This document shows, piece by piece, positions 32,332 through 45,956 of a stretch of 64,000 bases of DNA (within the stretch, counting starts at the first letter, position 1; the number at the start of each line of letters is the position of its first letter). The position numbers were made by a program, and so were the translations under genes. The notes beneath the pieces were generated by a model. That model saw only the letters and a program-made list of their open reading frames with translations. It had not been told where the DNA came from and searched no databases. The stretch is from Colias croceus (Eukaryota > Arthropoda > Insecta > Lepidoptera > Pieridae), in NCBI RefSeq assembly GCF_905220415.1, contig NC_059538.1, positions 1,116,001 through 1,180,000 on the forward strand, given 5' to 3'.

Positions 32332-33071
32332 TAGAAGCACTTTTCAAACGTCAAGTGACAGATCCCCACCCTGGTTTAAAATTAGACTGTGTTTAAATTG
32401 TTTTGGGGCAATACCAGTAATGTCTATATGTCTATATTCATCGGTAGACAAAATTTAATTCCCTTTTTGTATTCATCAATACATATTATATACAAATGAT
32501 CCGCCTCAAAATAATCCCACAACAAACCAAAATATACATACGACACCACAGAATATCAAACCAGTTTTTACTTGCCATCTAAGTTACAGTTTTATAAATT
32601 TTTTAATAATTTTTAAATATTATTACGTTTTGCGTAAACGCTGGTGGGGTATGAATGTTATAAGTTAAAAGGGTCGTTCATTAATCATGTTTTCAAGCCA
32701 ATTAAAAAAAAATTATTTAAAATTTTTTTTTTTGCTGTAGATAGGGAAGCGCTTGGCCTTAATCTTGTCTGATGTAAAGATAAGATGTGGTCTAAGATGG
32801 TACGCGCTTCCCTAGTAAATACCCGTTCACTCTACGCTTGAAGACATTTTCAAAAGTATTGCGTCGAAAATAAGAAAAGCCTGTCGTAATATTTTCTTTT
32901 ATGTAGTTAATGCGGTTAGTGGACGATCCCTAGTAAATTGGAGTGCATTTAGAATGTGTCTTGTATTTATAAGATGGCGATAGACTTGTAATTTCAAAGG
33001 AATTAGCCTAGTGTTATATAACTTTATTTTTGTTTTTGATGCACGATCTTTGCAATAATTTTGTATTTATA
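32332..33071. other. Gene-free stretch
   Basis: AT-rich; no gene. A short inverted pair GGGAAGCGC (32747) / GCGCTTCCC (32805) suggests a small hairpin element. Confidence 0.35.
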
Positions 33072-33571
33072 GTAGAGCCATTTTAATAGGCAACATTTGA
33101 CAGTTCAACAAAATTCAACAACGTAACCTAGTAACGACGACATAGTTCTATGATATTTCGTTTTGTTAGAACTGCACATTTGCTTAACTTTTTTCAATTA
33201 CGATTACATATTTATAATAATAATGACCGATACAAGTAATTTTAAGATTTCATTTTACTGATAAACCATCCTAAACATAATAAACAAATTCTGAATTGAA
33301 GAACTGACGTCGCTACAATTTTGTGTCAATAAACCTTTTTTCTTTTTAAATACTAGAGACGTTACTCTAAAAATCGAAATCTGACATCTAGAATCGAATA
33401 CATTGATTACTTGTGAATAAAAATCATCATAAATTAATAAATTCGATTGACAAATGTTTCAAATCCGTATCGATTAATACACTTTAATCAATGTTTTTAA
33501 GCAGGTTACCTCTCTTCGAAGATAAAATTGATAGACGTCAAATGTTGCCTATTAAATTGGCTCGACTATAG
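33072..33571. mobile_element. 500-bp TIR MITE
   Basis: Inverted ends TAATAGGCAACATTTGAC and GTCAAATGTTGCCTATTA within AGAGCCA/TGGCTC outer arms, next to TATAG/CTATA flanks that could be TA duplications. An inverted partial copy is at 11000-11240. Confidence 0.7.
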
Positions 33572-33745
33572 TATAAAATATTACTGTAATTTACTGTTGT
33601 TTTGTTTAAAAATTCGTTAATTTCTCGTGTTAATATTATTTAATAATAAAAAAGTCTTTCATCCCTTTTTTCATTCTCTATTACACGGGTTGAGTTTTTG
33701 CTGTTCAAAATTTTTTACCCAGTACCAAATGTTAATTGTCGCTTA

Positions 33746-34161
33746 GGGCGGCCGTACACGGACCGCTCGAGCAGTTAACGGCTGAGTGACGTACACGGAC
33801 GGCTCGAGCGGTCGGCGTCAACTGCTCGAGCCGTCGGTTGTTGACCGCTCGAGCCGTCGCGTCGCTACCAACCGCTCGAGCGGTTGATTTTTTGACTAGT
33901 CAAGTCATTGATTTTCAGGGGGATAGGGAGCCGTCGACGGTTCTAGCGCAGTCAACGGCTCGAGCAGTCAGTGTATGCCTCACGACCGCTTGCGAGCCGT
34001 CAATGGCACGGTGGAATTTCGTCATGCAGTTGACGGCTTGAAGCGGTCGTGACGGCTCGAGCCGTCACGTGTACGGCGGTGAATGAATGCCAATAGTTCG
34101 CGCGGTCGCGGCTTCAAGCGGTCGGTCTCAACTGCTTGAAGCGGTCCGTGTACGGCCGCCC
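33746..34161. mobile_element. Harbinger-type MITE with GGGCGGCCGTACACGG ends, copy 1
   Basis: 416 bp; terminal inverted repeats GGGCGGCCGTACACGGACCG and complement, TTA on both sides (33743-33745, 34162-34164). The interior is dominated by CGCTCGAGC/GCTTGAAGCGGTC motifs in alternating orientation. A diverged relative is at 50973-51213. Confidence 0.85.
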
Positions 34162-34164
34162 TTA

Positions 34165-36207
34165 GTCATTTGATTAAAACAATTTTGTAAATTAAATTTT
34201 ATATTTGATTATATTGCAAAGTCTGTGTCGCGTATAGCACTGTTAATACGATAGGCACGTAGTTTTATGTTGTGGTAAAGTTTTTCCCCTTCTAATGTTT
34301 ACTAACACCACTTTCATTCCATGTCTTTTTTCCTATTTATTGTCTATGGGCGAGACTTGAATTTGTTTTTAACTATTTATTGGTCAATGGAAAGTATTTA
34401 ATAATTTTATTACGTCGAACTACAAAACAAATTTCTTATTATTGTTTTAATAACCCATAAATAATACCTAATTCAAGTTTCGCTAGCAAGAAACAATCAA
34501 ACCATTTCTTAAATACTGGAACATAGTAAACATACGAACAATAGCGAAACTCCCTAAAAAATGTTCGAAACTACTCTCACGCAAACATACACATCTATGC
34601 GATATATTATGTTGATCCTTATGTTCGTGTGAGTGACCCGTTTCGAACGTTTTGTATGGACTAATGCGCGTTTTGTTTACTGTGACTGGAAGCTAAGCCA
34701 TATTTAATTTAGTGTTGTTTAACCTCGCAGTTGAGGGTGCGGTTATGTGATGTCTATCGGAGATACACTAAAAATATCATGGAAAATAGTGTAAGCTACA
34801 CATGTTGACTTTCGATGTCATTATGATTTGACACGATATTTATAATTTATAGAGTAAAATTTCCACGACGTTGACCTGTTTGTTGTAAGTGTGGGTAGAT
34901 TTAACGATGGTCAGTAATATATTATGAGAAAAAAGTGTATATTAAGTTGTATTTTAATTGTCAAGTTCAAATGAAAATTTGCTACTCGTTTTTGTATTTA
35001 TTTTTTATAAATTGTACTAGTTGATAAGGATATTTTGGTCTAGTATATGCAGAAGTGCATATAAAAAAGATATTTTTTCGTAGAATAAAATATTTTAATT
35101 CTAAAAAGCAGGCATTTAATATTGATTCCTTTGAATTGTATAGTCTTATAAAATAGAACGTCGTGGGAATCCGTTATATTTAAGAATCTCACAAGCTGAC
35201 CGCGCCCGCCGTGATGATGTGATTTTTGTAACGTGTAGCTAGTTTTAAGTTTATGTAAGCATTATTTTAATATACTTTATGTAACGTTCTATTATGATTA
35301 ATAAATACTATTGAGAATATTTTTTGGTTTTCTTTTTACATTTCCTTAAAAAATCGACACCTAGCCACTTGACCCAAGATATGAATATAAAAATCAGTGG
35401 AAATATAGCCTACAATATCACTCAGGAGTAAATAGTGTAGCTTTCTAATGTCCCTTGTCTTTGTACTGTTAAAAATGTCTCACAAAGTATGATGCATACC
35501 GAGAGACGGGACTAGACAAAAATAAGGGGGAATTGCAGAAACAAAATAGAAAATCATAAAAAGGCCTAACAACGCACACTACAATCTAGGACTAACAACG
35601 CAAACGAATTTTACAATCTACATTAGGTGTTTTGAACGCTCTCAAATTCAAGGCAAGAAAAGATTATAGTTACTCTAGGCGTTGAGTCGCAAGAAATAGA
35701 CTATGGACATTTTTTACACGATTCAGAGATATTTGTCTCAAGCACCAAAGAACCTCTGCTAGGCAGGCCTTTAGTTATCGAAATTGAAAACTTAGGTTAA
35801 CTTTGCCGCAGCCTATATATTGTATAGTGATCACATGGTTGTTATTGTAAATTCGCCTGATATTTATCAGCATTTCTATCAACTTATAAAATGTAAAGTA
35901 GAGTGCCGTAACTAGAATATAGTTGGAGACCACGTAACGTTTTTTTTTTTAACATTTAACTAAGTTTAACATTGTAGAACATATTATTGTTGTATCACCA
36001 ATAGTTTCCGCAGCGCATGCGATGAAAGAGAATTTATGTCTGATTTTTTACACCTTGGAACCTTGGGTGGGTTTTGGTAGATTAATTAGGCCTATTATTT
36101 ATCTAGGAACAGATATAGCCAATAGCCACGTTACTCAGTTACATTGAAGAATAAGAATTTTTGGCTATCGGTCCAGTCGCTTAAGAAAGTAATTCTTTAT
36201 AGTACGA
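34165..36207. other. Gene-free stretch
   Basis: No gene that I can support. A small hairpin element around 34555-34660 pairs ATGTTCGAAAC with GTTTCGAACG. The rest is AT-rich unique-looking sequence. Confidence 0.35.
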
Positions 36208-36848
36208 AATCCCACCGCAGGATTAGTGTGTTCATAGTTTTTTTTTTTTTGCATTTTATGTATATTTATAAAATTAATGGAGAATAGGTTGCCAGTCAAA
36301 ATTTGGTCGCAAGCATTTTTAATTATTTTTTTTTCTTATCGATTTTTCGGAAATGTTTTCCGAAAAATATCAATTTTTAAAGTGAAACTTTTATTATATC
36401 GTCTCAAACTTTTTGGTCTGTGTAGCCCATGTCGCGTGCGGCGTGACGGTCGGCTGCCGAGTAGGTATAAAGTGAAAGGCGCTTGTCAGTGCAGCTAATA
36501 TTATTCGAAAATTTTATAGTTAAACTAGCTTTTCGCCCCGGCTTCGCCCGTGGTACCTACATGTTTACGTTTTTTTATAAAAACTATTCTATCTCTCAAG
36601 TTGGATCGAACTGCACATGGTGTGCGAATTTTATTATAATCGGTTAAGTGGTTTAGGAGTCCATTGAGGACAAACATTGTGACACGAGATTTATATATAT
36701 TAAGATGTCTATAGTGTGAAAAAAAGTTTCACTTTTACCGTGGTTTCATAAAACCACACAACATTTTTTTCTCCTTATTATAATTAATATACATAAAATT
36801 ATGGTTTTAGCAAAAAAACTATGAACGCACTGATCCTGCTGTGGGATC
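36208..36848. mobile_element. About 640-bp TIR element with nested Helitron
   Basis: Inverted arms CCCACCGCAGGATTAGTG (left) and its near-complement CACTGATCCTGCTGTGGG (right), both continuing into TTCATAGTTTTTTT. A reverse Lep1 Helitron (36517-36705) is nested inside. Confidence 0.65.
36517..36705 (-). mobile_element. Lep1-type Helitron nested in a TIR element
   Basis: Plus view AACTAGCTTTTCGCCCCGGC, CTGCACATGGTGTGCGAATT, ending TTTATATATATTAAGATG. Near-identical internal part to the copy at 47205-47385. Confidence 0.7.
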
Positions 36849-37202
36849 TTAGACTTACTACATGCAAAAAAACAAATCTTTTTTCATTTTAACACAATTG
36901 TAAATTTATTATAGGTAAGGAATGTCCAAAATAAAACACAAATTCTTATGAAAAAATAAATTTAGTATTCAATAACTATCCTATAATTACGTATTTCGAA
37001 TAGAGATAAAAAATATTTGGCACAAAACAAGAGTGAAACAAAATTAAATAAATAATCTATTTTTTTATAAGCACCAATATTGGTTTTTACACTACACATG
37101 AGCGACCATAGAGTCCACACACAAGTCTTTTTATTATTAACAATAAACATACTAAATTCGATTCAATTAAATATACAACAATGCATCACATGGTGAAAAT
37201 GA

Positions 37203-40200
37203 TCACACTTTCATAATTTCTTCTTGACTCTCACTGGCGGTTGGTTTAACATTATGGCAGCACGTGATTTGAGGACTATCCTCTCTCAGAACTGCACTTT
37301 CCGAACCGTCCTCATCATTTCTCTCATGAACAACAACTTTTGTATCTTGACTAGACTTGCAACATTTCTCTTCTGGCGGCGTCTCTTGTTTCTTTTTGCA
37401 GCAGCCCTGGCGTTCAGTTCTGAGAAGCTGCGCGTCTTCCACGCCAGGGCTGTCTTCTTTTTCATTTTCGTGACGACAGTGCGAAGTTGACGCTTGTGAT
37501 TTTTTCGCTCTGGCCACTTTTGACGGGCATCTTTTGGCGCCATAATAGCACGTGGGGTTTTGTTCCGTGGACGTGCTCGCGGGGAAGTAGTGTGAGGGCT
37601 GTATGCAGGTGCGCGTTTGGCAAATGAAAATGTCCGACTCCGTGCTGTGTGTGGACGTTAGAAGCGGCGGGGTGGAGCTCTCCGCTGGGAATAAAAGATA
37701 TTATTAATGGTCATATCAATGGTTTATGTAGATAACTAAGTATACAGTGTGGAAATTTTCGATGGGCCCTGGAGGGAAAGTACTTGATTCCCGGTCGATG
37801 CAAGTAAATTTTCGAAAATCTTTTAATGCAGTTCTATTTCTTTCTTTTTTTTAAATAAGGGAATGTATTCTTTCAGAAAAATTTGCTATTTTCAGTATTT
37901 CAAGTAGGTACTTTCCATCCAAGACCCATCACAAATTTGCACACTGTATAAATTACTGGTCTAGTCAACATATCTCAATTTTACTATGGTGGAAAAATAG
38001 GTTAAGTGTTTTGCTACCAAAAAATACATTGAGCTTTGAATCTACTCCCTAAAACGGATACACAGGTAGAAAATACAGAGGAAAACAACATCTATCCTAT
38101 ATAAACCACTAATTCAACGTACAATCAAGGCTACAATGTCAAAAGTACTTCATAAGCGTAAAGCGCACTGGTCAATTAACTATTTAGGGCGAATGCGTAA
38201 CGAAAGGCCTCTTTTACGGCAAACAGCGATACGAGATATAAAATCGAACTAGCTTGAAGCCATAAATACATAACTCAAACTACAAAGCACTACGGCCTCT
38301 CTCTAAATTCAATCTATGTGATATTTACGAACACTGTCAAAGGCACTGTTATAAGAAATACAAAAAACAACACAACGTTGCATACTACGTACTACCCTCA
38401 AAATACGATAGATTGAACAAAGAACTAGATCAAAAACTGCCAAGCCTACAATTTAACTGATATCGCGTACTCAAGATGGCGGATACGGGTCAGAGAGCGC
38501 AGTGTCAGTTTGTTGCAGCTCGAGCGCGTCCAGCTGCTTGCACAGCTTGCCCTCGCACTGCTCCCAGCTACACTTCTCCGTGTTACAGCGATCTGGGAGT
38601 TGTGTGTACTGTTACCCGGTTTGTAGTGGCCTGTCTGTCAGTGTGTCTGTCTGTCTAGTTGGTGCCTATACAATATAAGAGATATCTCGTACTCGAGCTA
38701 TTTTTCTCCGTGTTGCAGCGATCTGGAAGTGATTTTTTTTATCGCTCTAGCGGGCAAAGGGCGGGTCAAACGAATCCGCTTGGGAACACCGAAGATGGTA
38801 AGTAGCTCCATATGACGGTTTTCTCGACAATAAAAAAAAAAAGCCAAGAAAAAGCCCACTGTGGTAGAACTTAGAAATCGAATCCAGAAACTCTTGATTT
38901 TATGGAATAGGATTGAATGACTGGATTTTTGTTACTCAAAGGGTTTTCGATAAAATTTTATAATCAGATGTAGATTGTACTACTACTACTAATCGCGTTT
39001 AACACAGACATTTAAGATTTTATGATTATTTTTAGGAAAGATATGTAATTCATAATGCCGCACAACCCAAACATAATAAAAGCACAAGTGATCTTAAAAA
39101 AAATAAGTGCAGTGCTCTGTCTCTTTCACGCTCAAGTCATTTGGAATCAAGAAGTAAGTACAGAAACAAAGTACTGATCAATGACATTTTCTAAAATTTA
39201 TGAGTAAAGCTATTTATAAATTATCAATTACCTGTATCATCACACTCCGGAGTACAAATGACCATCCGCTTGGTGCCGAAACATTGCATCTGTAGAAGAG
39301 TCAACTTGGTCCCGAAAAGGAAATAACCTGAAATAATAATAATAATTAATATACATTTATATTAAACTAGCTTTTTATGCACATGGCTCTACTTCTCTCT
39401 GATTCACATTACATAAATTTCTATTTTATATTCCCTTCGAGTTTAAGACAAAAAGTAGCCTATCCTATTCCTTCCAAGGTTCGATACATCTATTTATCCA
39501 GATTCGTCATTCCAATAATAAATTATAACGTTACAGAGATACCGAGTAACTTTCGCATTCCTAATATTAGTAAAGATATTAGATAAATATTTCCAAGAAT
39601 ATCCAAAATCTAGACGATTTTACATAAGTGCTGATTTACAAAGGGTCAGTAGACTAGTCAGTCGCGGCGCCAATTTCGGCGCCGCGACTGACTTTAACTG
39701 TTTACATGAAGTAAGTAGTAGTGGTGCGTTTCTCACGGTGACCACACGTTTGTGAAGTCAGTGGGAAAAATGAATTCACGAAAACAACTGAAACGACGAT
39801 TTAATTATTTGTTGAAAAATTTATCAATTTTGCTGTTGAATGAGTAAATAGAAATTGTAGAAAATGAGATATAACTAAAAATAAACGACAATGGGTAAGA
39901 AAATGGATTTAGGGATTTAATATCCCAAAGGCACTCGTTTTTGCCATATAATTGCACCAATTTTAAGGTTTCGTCTTCGCTTACAGGTCATTTTTATCGC
40001 CAGCGAAAAAAACGTGGTCACTCTACAACTCAGCGGCAATGACTAACCAAGCACTGACTTGTCTGTTTACACGGGGTTTATTTGGCTGACTTGGGGGTGC
40101 GCGGGTAGCGGGGGGCGCCAACTGACTCTAAAATATTCGTGTCCGAACATTCAACTCAGCGCCGACTTCAAGCCTCTGTACTGACTTCAAATCTGTTTAC

Positions 40201-43200
40201 ACAGGGTTTTTTTCGGGTCAGCACTGATTTGCCTCGAATTTGTAGTCAGTTACTGACCCTGTGTAAATCAGCACTAATATGATTATATACAAATAAATGC
40301 TTGGTAGTGCAGTGAACTACAATTTACATAATCTATTTAAAAACGTGCATTTGGCGAATTTCCACCTTTGTCATTACAATGTAAAATAGAATGCACAATA
40401 CATAACGAATAGCTGGTTTTTATGATGCCACAACTCGTTGGGTATTTTTGTAGCTTTGCTCTCTTTTTATAGAAACATTATTATTATCATAGATAAAATC
40501 TCCAATCACTGGTAGAATATTGATGGAAGAATATCAAGGTGTATAATAATTCAGAAGGACAAAAGTAAATTCAGAGACTAATCTACCATTCTGTTCATTT
40601 ATGATCTGTTTTAGCTTAAGGTTAGATTATTTGCTTATATCCCTTAACATTCTTTCAAGTAATATGTATAACAAAATAACATTGGGTAAAGGTAGGATAA
40701 ACATTCTAACGCCTTATACCCTAATTCCTACAAGACTCACCCAGCATCATGCCAAATACGACAGCGAGCATGAGATGCACGTTGTACACCATGACCACCA
40801 GCATGAGCAGGTAGCCCACTATATTGTGCACCAGGAACACTGTGGTCTGGTGCAAGTTCACTAGCGTCCTGGAGGGGCGGAATATTTTCTGTCACTTGGG
40901 TGTTATGCCCCACCAAATTTATAGTAATTATGGAAAAAAGGATCCAGGAGACCTTTTTTGTGCAAGCTTAATATTTCTTGTGTAAATAAATGTATTTTCT
41001 ATGTTACTTTATTACTCGGTTCACTTTTTAAAAATTACTTTCACTTAAACCTATAGAAGAATTCGGAAGTTGCGGAAGAATTTTTCTGGAAAAATCTAAA
41101 AAAAGTTATATTGCATAAATGCTGCATGTAATTTTAGCATAGCGTCACGAAAAATAATTGATAAGTCTAATAATATCAGGGATTATTCGTACGGTTCAAT
41201 TTTTTCGACTCAATTTTTTTTTTCATTTTGACGATCTTTAATTTATGCCTAAATAGGTACTTAGGTACTTTCAATTTAAATTGTGATATAACAGCCAGAT
41301 GGCGATTATTAATCACCATAAATAAATTGCAGCTTATCACGCAATTGAGAGTCATTTATATATAGAATAGATAACTGTTGTAACTCAATGCGATAACTAT
41401 GATTTGGATTTGACTAAACGATCCATTGCAAAACACGCTATATACACGCACTGCAAAACCAATTACTTCAAATATGTAAAACAATAAAGATATGACTGAG
41501 TGTATAACACATATTTTATTAACACAAAATTCAGACATAAGCAGTTTGGCAAGTTGCCTTTACTCCAACATTTTATTTGGACTTGTATACGTTAATCAAA
41601 TATTATTTTAATAGTTTTACAGTATTCAAATGCTTAATAAACGAAATCACGAACAGGACTCTAACCCGTCCCGGGTCTCTTTGCCAAACCGGGGCAACGC
41701 CTCTAGCCTATCGTGTGATCACGTATGGCCTATCCTTTAAAAAATTACATTCTTTAAATGTTTTCATATATTATTTTTATTTGATTCAACTCTCAGGTAA
41801 TTATGTATTACCTCACTTGGAATGAAGACCAGCGGCTGACCTGTCCCGTGCTCGTGTTTCTGCTCGTCGTCGGCTCCATAGGGTTACCTTGTTCCCTGCA
41901 ATTTTAATACATACTTAAATAAATTATTATTGTTGTTGGTCCGCTGTGGAATGTTGTAGCAACCAATTCTATTTTCTATTCCAATAATAATTTTATTATT
42001 GCTCGAAATACTACAAAGAAGCTTTGTCTTTTTTTCCATGTCAGAGCAAGCAAAGGGGCAGTGTTACAGGTGCTTTGCCGGCCTTTTATGGACAAAATAA
42101 GCTCTTTTCTTGAAGGCCCCAATGTCGTAGTCTGAAAGGAAAAGGCTCTTCTTATACTTTATCTTGAGCTTAAGAGCTTGGACACGTAACAAACAAGAAC
42201 AAGGATGATTTGGTACATTGAACTTTCGTTCTAAAAATATTAAGTAGCTTTTTATCCCTAATCCTGTTTATATACAACTTTCGCAATTAAAGTTCCGGCT
42301 TCGTATCCGCTTGCTAACCATGTCCATTACAGCCTAATTTCATACATAATTTGTCATTTTAGTTGTCAGTTGTCACATATACGATGTAGAACATATCAGG
42401 AAACTGCGAAGCCGGCCCTAAATACTGCAAGCTTGGTCTTAATATTATGTCATAACTCAATTAGAACACATCTGAAATCTTTGGACGCGGCCCTTAAGAG
42501 GACTACAGACTTAGAGCTAGCTGAACTTGAGTGACTGGTTTTAAAACATCAAAAGATTTTTTAGAGGTACCTTTGTGATTTTTTTTCTATCGAGTAAAAT
42601 CGAGTGTTTTCAACACACTATCTAGCTAGTATATCTCCTGAAGAATATCGTATATTTGTCTCATGTCTAAGATATTTTACTGCAGTTAATCATTATACTT
42701 TTAAGCATTATAAAACTCGCGTTTAGCTCTTCTAGTCCCCTTAATACAACATACTTCGTAGTACTTATCATCTCATTAATCGAATAAATTAGTTACTTTA
42801 AGTCGTGGTTACAAAGCAGGTCACGGTCATACCTTTTACGGTAACATTTTATTCGCGGCGAATGCTAAAGGAAACATACAATCACATAATCAATGAATAC
42901 ATGGAATTTATATCAATTTATTGGAGTAATAACGAAATAGTTTTATGTGTTCGTTTTACGTCATTTCCTTAATTTTATTTGTCGTAACTTTTGGAGCGTA
43001 TTGGACTCTTTTTTTCGATATTATACTTTCGAAGACTTACGAAATTTTCATCATCTACGGATTAATATTGTTTTGAAGGAAGCAACAATTACAACGGTTA
43101 TTGAGAAATTACGGGATGTTCGACAGATTGGTTTTTCCTGCAACATAACCGCACCCTATACAAATGTATGGATATAATCAAATTACAGTTAATTCATACC

Positions 43201-44943
43201 TGTATAGTGTATATGGAGTAGAGTTTAATAAATTATCTAGTTTTTAACCTTTTTTTTAGATAAAGATAATTAACTCATCAAAACCAAAGATAACGAATGT
43301 AACGAGTTTGAAAAAAAATATATGTTATAACTTTTTTCGGAATCGTTACTCGTTAGGTACCTACTCAATTTGTAAGTGTGTAGGTACTCAATTTGTAAGT
43401 GTGACTTATTAAAATTGTTTAATCATAGTTATATTTTTTGTCGTATTGTACGAAATTTATCATTTTTTGCATATAGATAACTGTATATAAATGCTTACCG
43501 TTCACATAGCAAGTTTCTTCTCTCATCCGATCTGTAAGGGAACAGCTTCTTGTGGGCTTCCCGCTGCACCCTCGCTAAATATACCTATTTAAAAGAAATG
43601 TTTTTAGTCTGCTAATAGACATACCTAGACATAGACATAGACACACATTTATTTACAAAATATTATATAAACATTATAATAAAATAAAAAAAAACTGTCT
43701 TAAAAGCCTGAAATTGTTTTAACTTTTAATTAATCTAGACAACAGAGTTAGAAAAGGGGCATGTGAACCACATGATGTTAAGTGGTCAATTTACTGGCCA
43801 TATTTTTTTTATTTAAATTGTGTTAAATACGGTTATGATGCAGATTTTATCATGCATGCATTCTATACTCTACAAGAGAGCCTTTTAAATACATTTCGAA
43901 GTGTAAGTGCTAACTACGTATAACATTATTATGTATAAACTGACAACATTACACTACTTTTAAGATAGTCGTGCAAATATCATTAGGACTTGAGAAATGT
44001 AGTGACATTTCTCACGGGTTGTGTTGAGATTGCATCGGCAATAAATAATAATCAACTTTTTTTTATTCTGTGGCAAGTGCAACGCAAAAGTAAAAAAAAA
44101 TAATGTAGGATTAATTGTTGCTAAATCGCAAATAGGTATAAGCCCAATTTTATATTTTGATATCAAATCTAATGACTATAGGGTCTCCGGTCTATAGGAA
44201 TAAGGATTTTGCGTTTTTGCGTTAGGTTTGTAAGTGAATGGAAATGCCAGCAAATTCAACGCCTCCCTATCTTGCAATATAATTGCATTTCCTAACAATT
44301 GTTGTGCACTGCCTCTCTCTTTTGCATACGCAGTTTAAATATTTATAAATACTTCAACAAGACCTACTTTTTTATTATTTGCTCTGTACTGTACCATATA
44401 CATAAAAAAATATCGTTTCTGTACATTTTCTGTATGACAATTCTTCAATTGTAGTATTGCTACACCTTTTTAAAAGACTTAGTCTAAATTTTTGTTGTTA
44501 TTATTTCGTGTGACTTTGTTAAATTTTTTGTTATATTATTTACTAGGATTCCGCCCGTGGCTTCGCCCGCGGAGTCAAAGAAAAACCCGCATAGTTCCCG
44601 TTCCCGTGTGATTTCCTCGATTGCGTCATTTTCCCGGGATAAAAAGTAGCCTATGTTCTTTCTCGGGTATCAAAATATCTCCCTACCAAATTTCATGAAA
44701 ATCGGTTCAGTAGTTTAAGCGTGATTGAGTAACAGACAGACAGACAGAGTTACTTTCGCATTTATTAATATTAAGTATTAAGTATGGATTTCGAATTTAC
44801 CTTGGACGCCTCAAATAGCAGCGCGACGAAGAACAGCACGATCCATGTGAGAGCAAAGCTCCATCTCGTGTTGATGGTGAGCCCAGCGAACAGCAGATCG
44901 CCGACGTCATAGCCGAACCACATCCACATGTGCATCTTGGCGC
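37203..44943 (-). CDS. Ctr-family copper transporter with long Cys-rich tail (N-terminus not found)
   Basis: High-affinity copper uptake family (SLC31), a trimeric plasma-membrane channel with three membrane helices. Exons found: 44801-44943 (TM1: MHMWMWFGYDVGDLLF then TWIVLFFVALLFEASK), 43499-43584, 41812-41895, 40741-40868 (TM2 with MLVVM and MVYN, start of TM3), 39232-39327 (GYFLFG), 37203-37684. All junctions are phase-consistent. TM2 carries the MxxxM copper motif and TM3 the GxxxG helix contact (GMMLG), which fix the family. Unusually it does not end in the short HCH tail of CTR1: after TM3 there are about 190 residues with repeated Cys-Cys pairs (GCCKKK, KCCKSS, TCCHN). The donor used for exon 41812-41895 is the second of two (GTAATA), needed for frame. 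The upstream Met-rich exon was not found between 44944 and 48400. Confidence 0.85.
38471..38592 (-). CDS. Alternative terminal exon of the Ctr gene, four evenly spaced cysteines
   Basis: Lies inside the last Ctr intron. It has its own acceptor (ACTCCCAG) and joins in frame to exon 39232-39327 (phase 1). It encodes DR, then CNTEKCSWEQCEGKLC, then about 22 further residues ending PYPPS and a stop at 38471-38473. The four cysteines sit exactly five residues apart, which suggests metal binding. It would replace the 160-residue tail encoded at 37203-37684 with 40 residues. Confidence 0.55.
38655..38722 (-). pseudogene. Partial duplicate of the alternative Ctr exon
   Basis: Repeats the acceptor and first codons of 38471-38592 (DRCNTEK, on CTTCCAG acceptor) and then diverges into unrelated sequence with a stop at 38655-38657. 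Probably exon debris, although it is also spliceable in frame. Confidence 0.45.
39365..39590 (-). mobile_element. Lep1-type Helitron remnant in a Ctr intron
   Basis: Plus view AAACTAGCTTTTTATGCAC, ending TAACTTTCGCATTCCTAATA. Decayed between. Confidence 0.5.
39628..40274. mobile_element. 647-bp MITE with GTGCTGATTTACA ends, copy 1
   Basis: Terminal inverted repeats GTGCTGATTTACA and TGTAAATCAGCAC, flanked by TAA on both sides (39625-39627, 40275-40277), a 3-bp duplication of the Harbinger type. An inner hairpin GGCGCCAATTTCGGCGCC lies near the left end. Same length as the inverted copy at 56182-56828. Confidence 0.85.
41636..41740 (-). mobile_element. tRNA-like SINE fragment in a Ctr intron
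   Basis: Minus strand carries a T-arm-like GGTTAGAGTCCTG and D-arm-like GGCTAGAGGCGTTG, framed by CACGA/TCGTG ends; decayed. Confidence 0.45.
44541..44780 (-). mobile_element. Lep1-type Helitron next to the Ctr TM1 exon
   Basis: Plus view ACTAGGATTCCGCCCGTGGC, CCGGGATAAAAAGTAGCC, the CAGACAGACAGACAG run, and a TATTAATATTAAGTATG end. Confidence 0.75.
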
Positions 44944-44956
44944 CTTTTATTTGCAA

Positions 44957-45956
44957 ATTAAAAAAAAGTTAGCTTTTTTTGGCAATGACTTTTTTACAGT
45001 TTTTTTTTATTCCTAGATGTAAAACTTGGCGAAAAAGGAGAGAAAAATACCCGAGCTAAATTCAACGAAAACGAGTTTATGGCGGCAAATTAAACCAATT
45101 TTGGATGGATAAGATTTAATTTCTGTACATACATCATCTGCTGTGTACATCAGTCATATGCTATTTTTTACTATTAAGTAATAAATAAAAATTATTAGAA
45201 TACTCTACCTAGGTACTCTCTGAAAGAGCTGAATTTTTTATTATTATAATTTTTTTGTAATTTGAAAATATTGTCAAAATGTGTAATTTCAACAACTGCA
45301 AATGAATTTCAAGTGCGGAAGACAACAAAGTTCAAACAACTAATAATTGAAAGCCATATCCACACCTGAAAGCAGGCAATATCTTTACTACAGACATAAA
45401 CTCTTTTTATTAACTCGAATAAAAGCACAATTAAATTAATGGACTGATAAGAGATTGTTGTAGTTTTATATCTATTTCCTTTACAAACAATTTTCGGAAA
45501 TGAAACCACATAATTTGTAAAAAAAAACCATTTTTTTCTATCGCGGAATTTGATAAACAAATGCGCGTAATTTGTTCATGACGAAGGTTAATAATTATTC
45601 GTTCAGTTAATATTTGATAATCATTAGATTATTATTATCACTTGCAATAACCAATGCCATCAATAGATTAATTTGTTATTATAAACATTAAACATATAAG
45701 AACAATGGATCGAATCGTAGATTATGTTAGCTAAACAATCTTTCGAATTTATTTTCATAAGAACAAATTATAAAACAATCTACTTGTTGTAGATTATTGT
45801 TTGGTAAATAATAGTCCGGGAGCCAGTGACAGATTTTCATGACCAAGTCTATCCCAATCGAAAATTCGTAATATCTCTCCGAACTTCAGCCGCGACTCCG
45901 TAGGTGGGGCGGAAAGTGGCATATCATGTTTTATCTAGTATTTTAAAAGAAAAGCA
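44957..45956. other. Gene-free stretch upstream of the Ctr TM1 exon
   Basis: AT-rich; searched on the minus strand for a Met/His-rich first exon of the Ctr gene without success. Confidence 0.35.
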
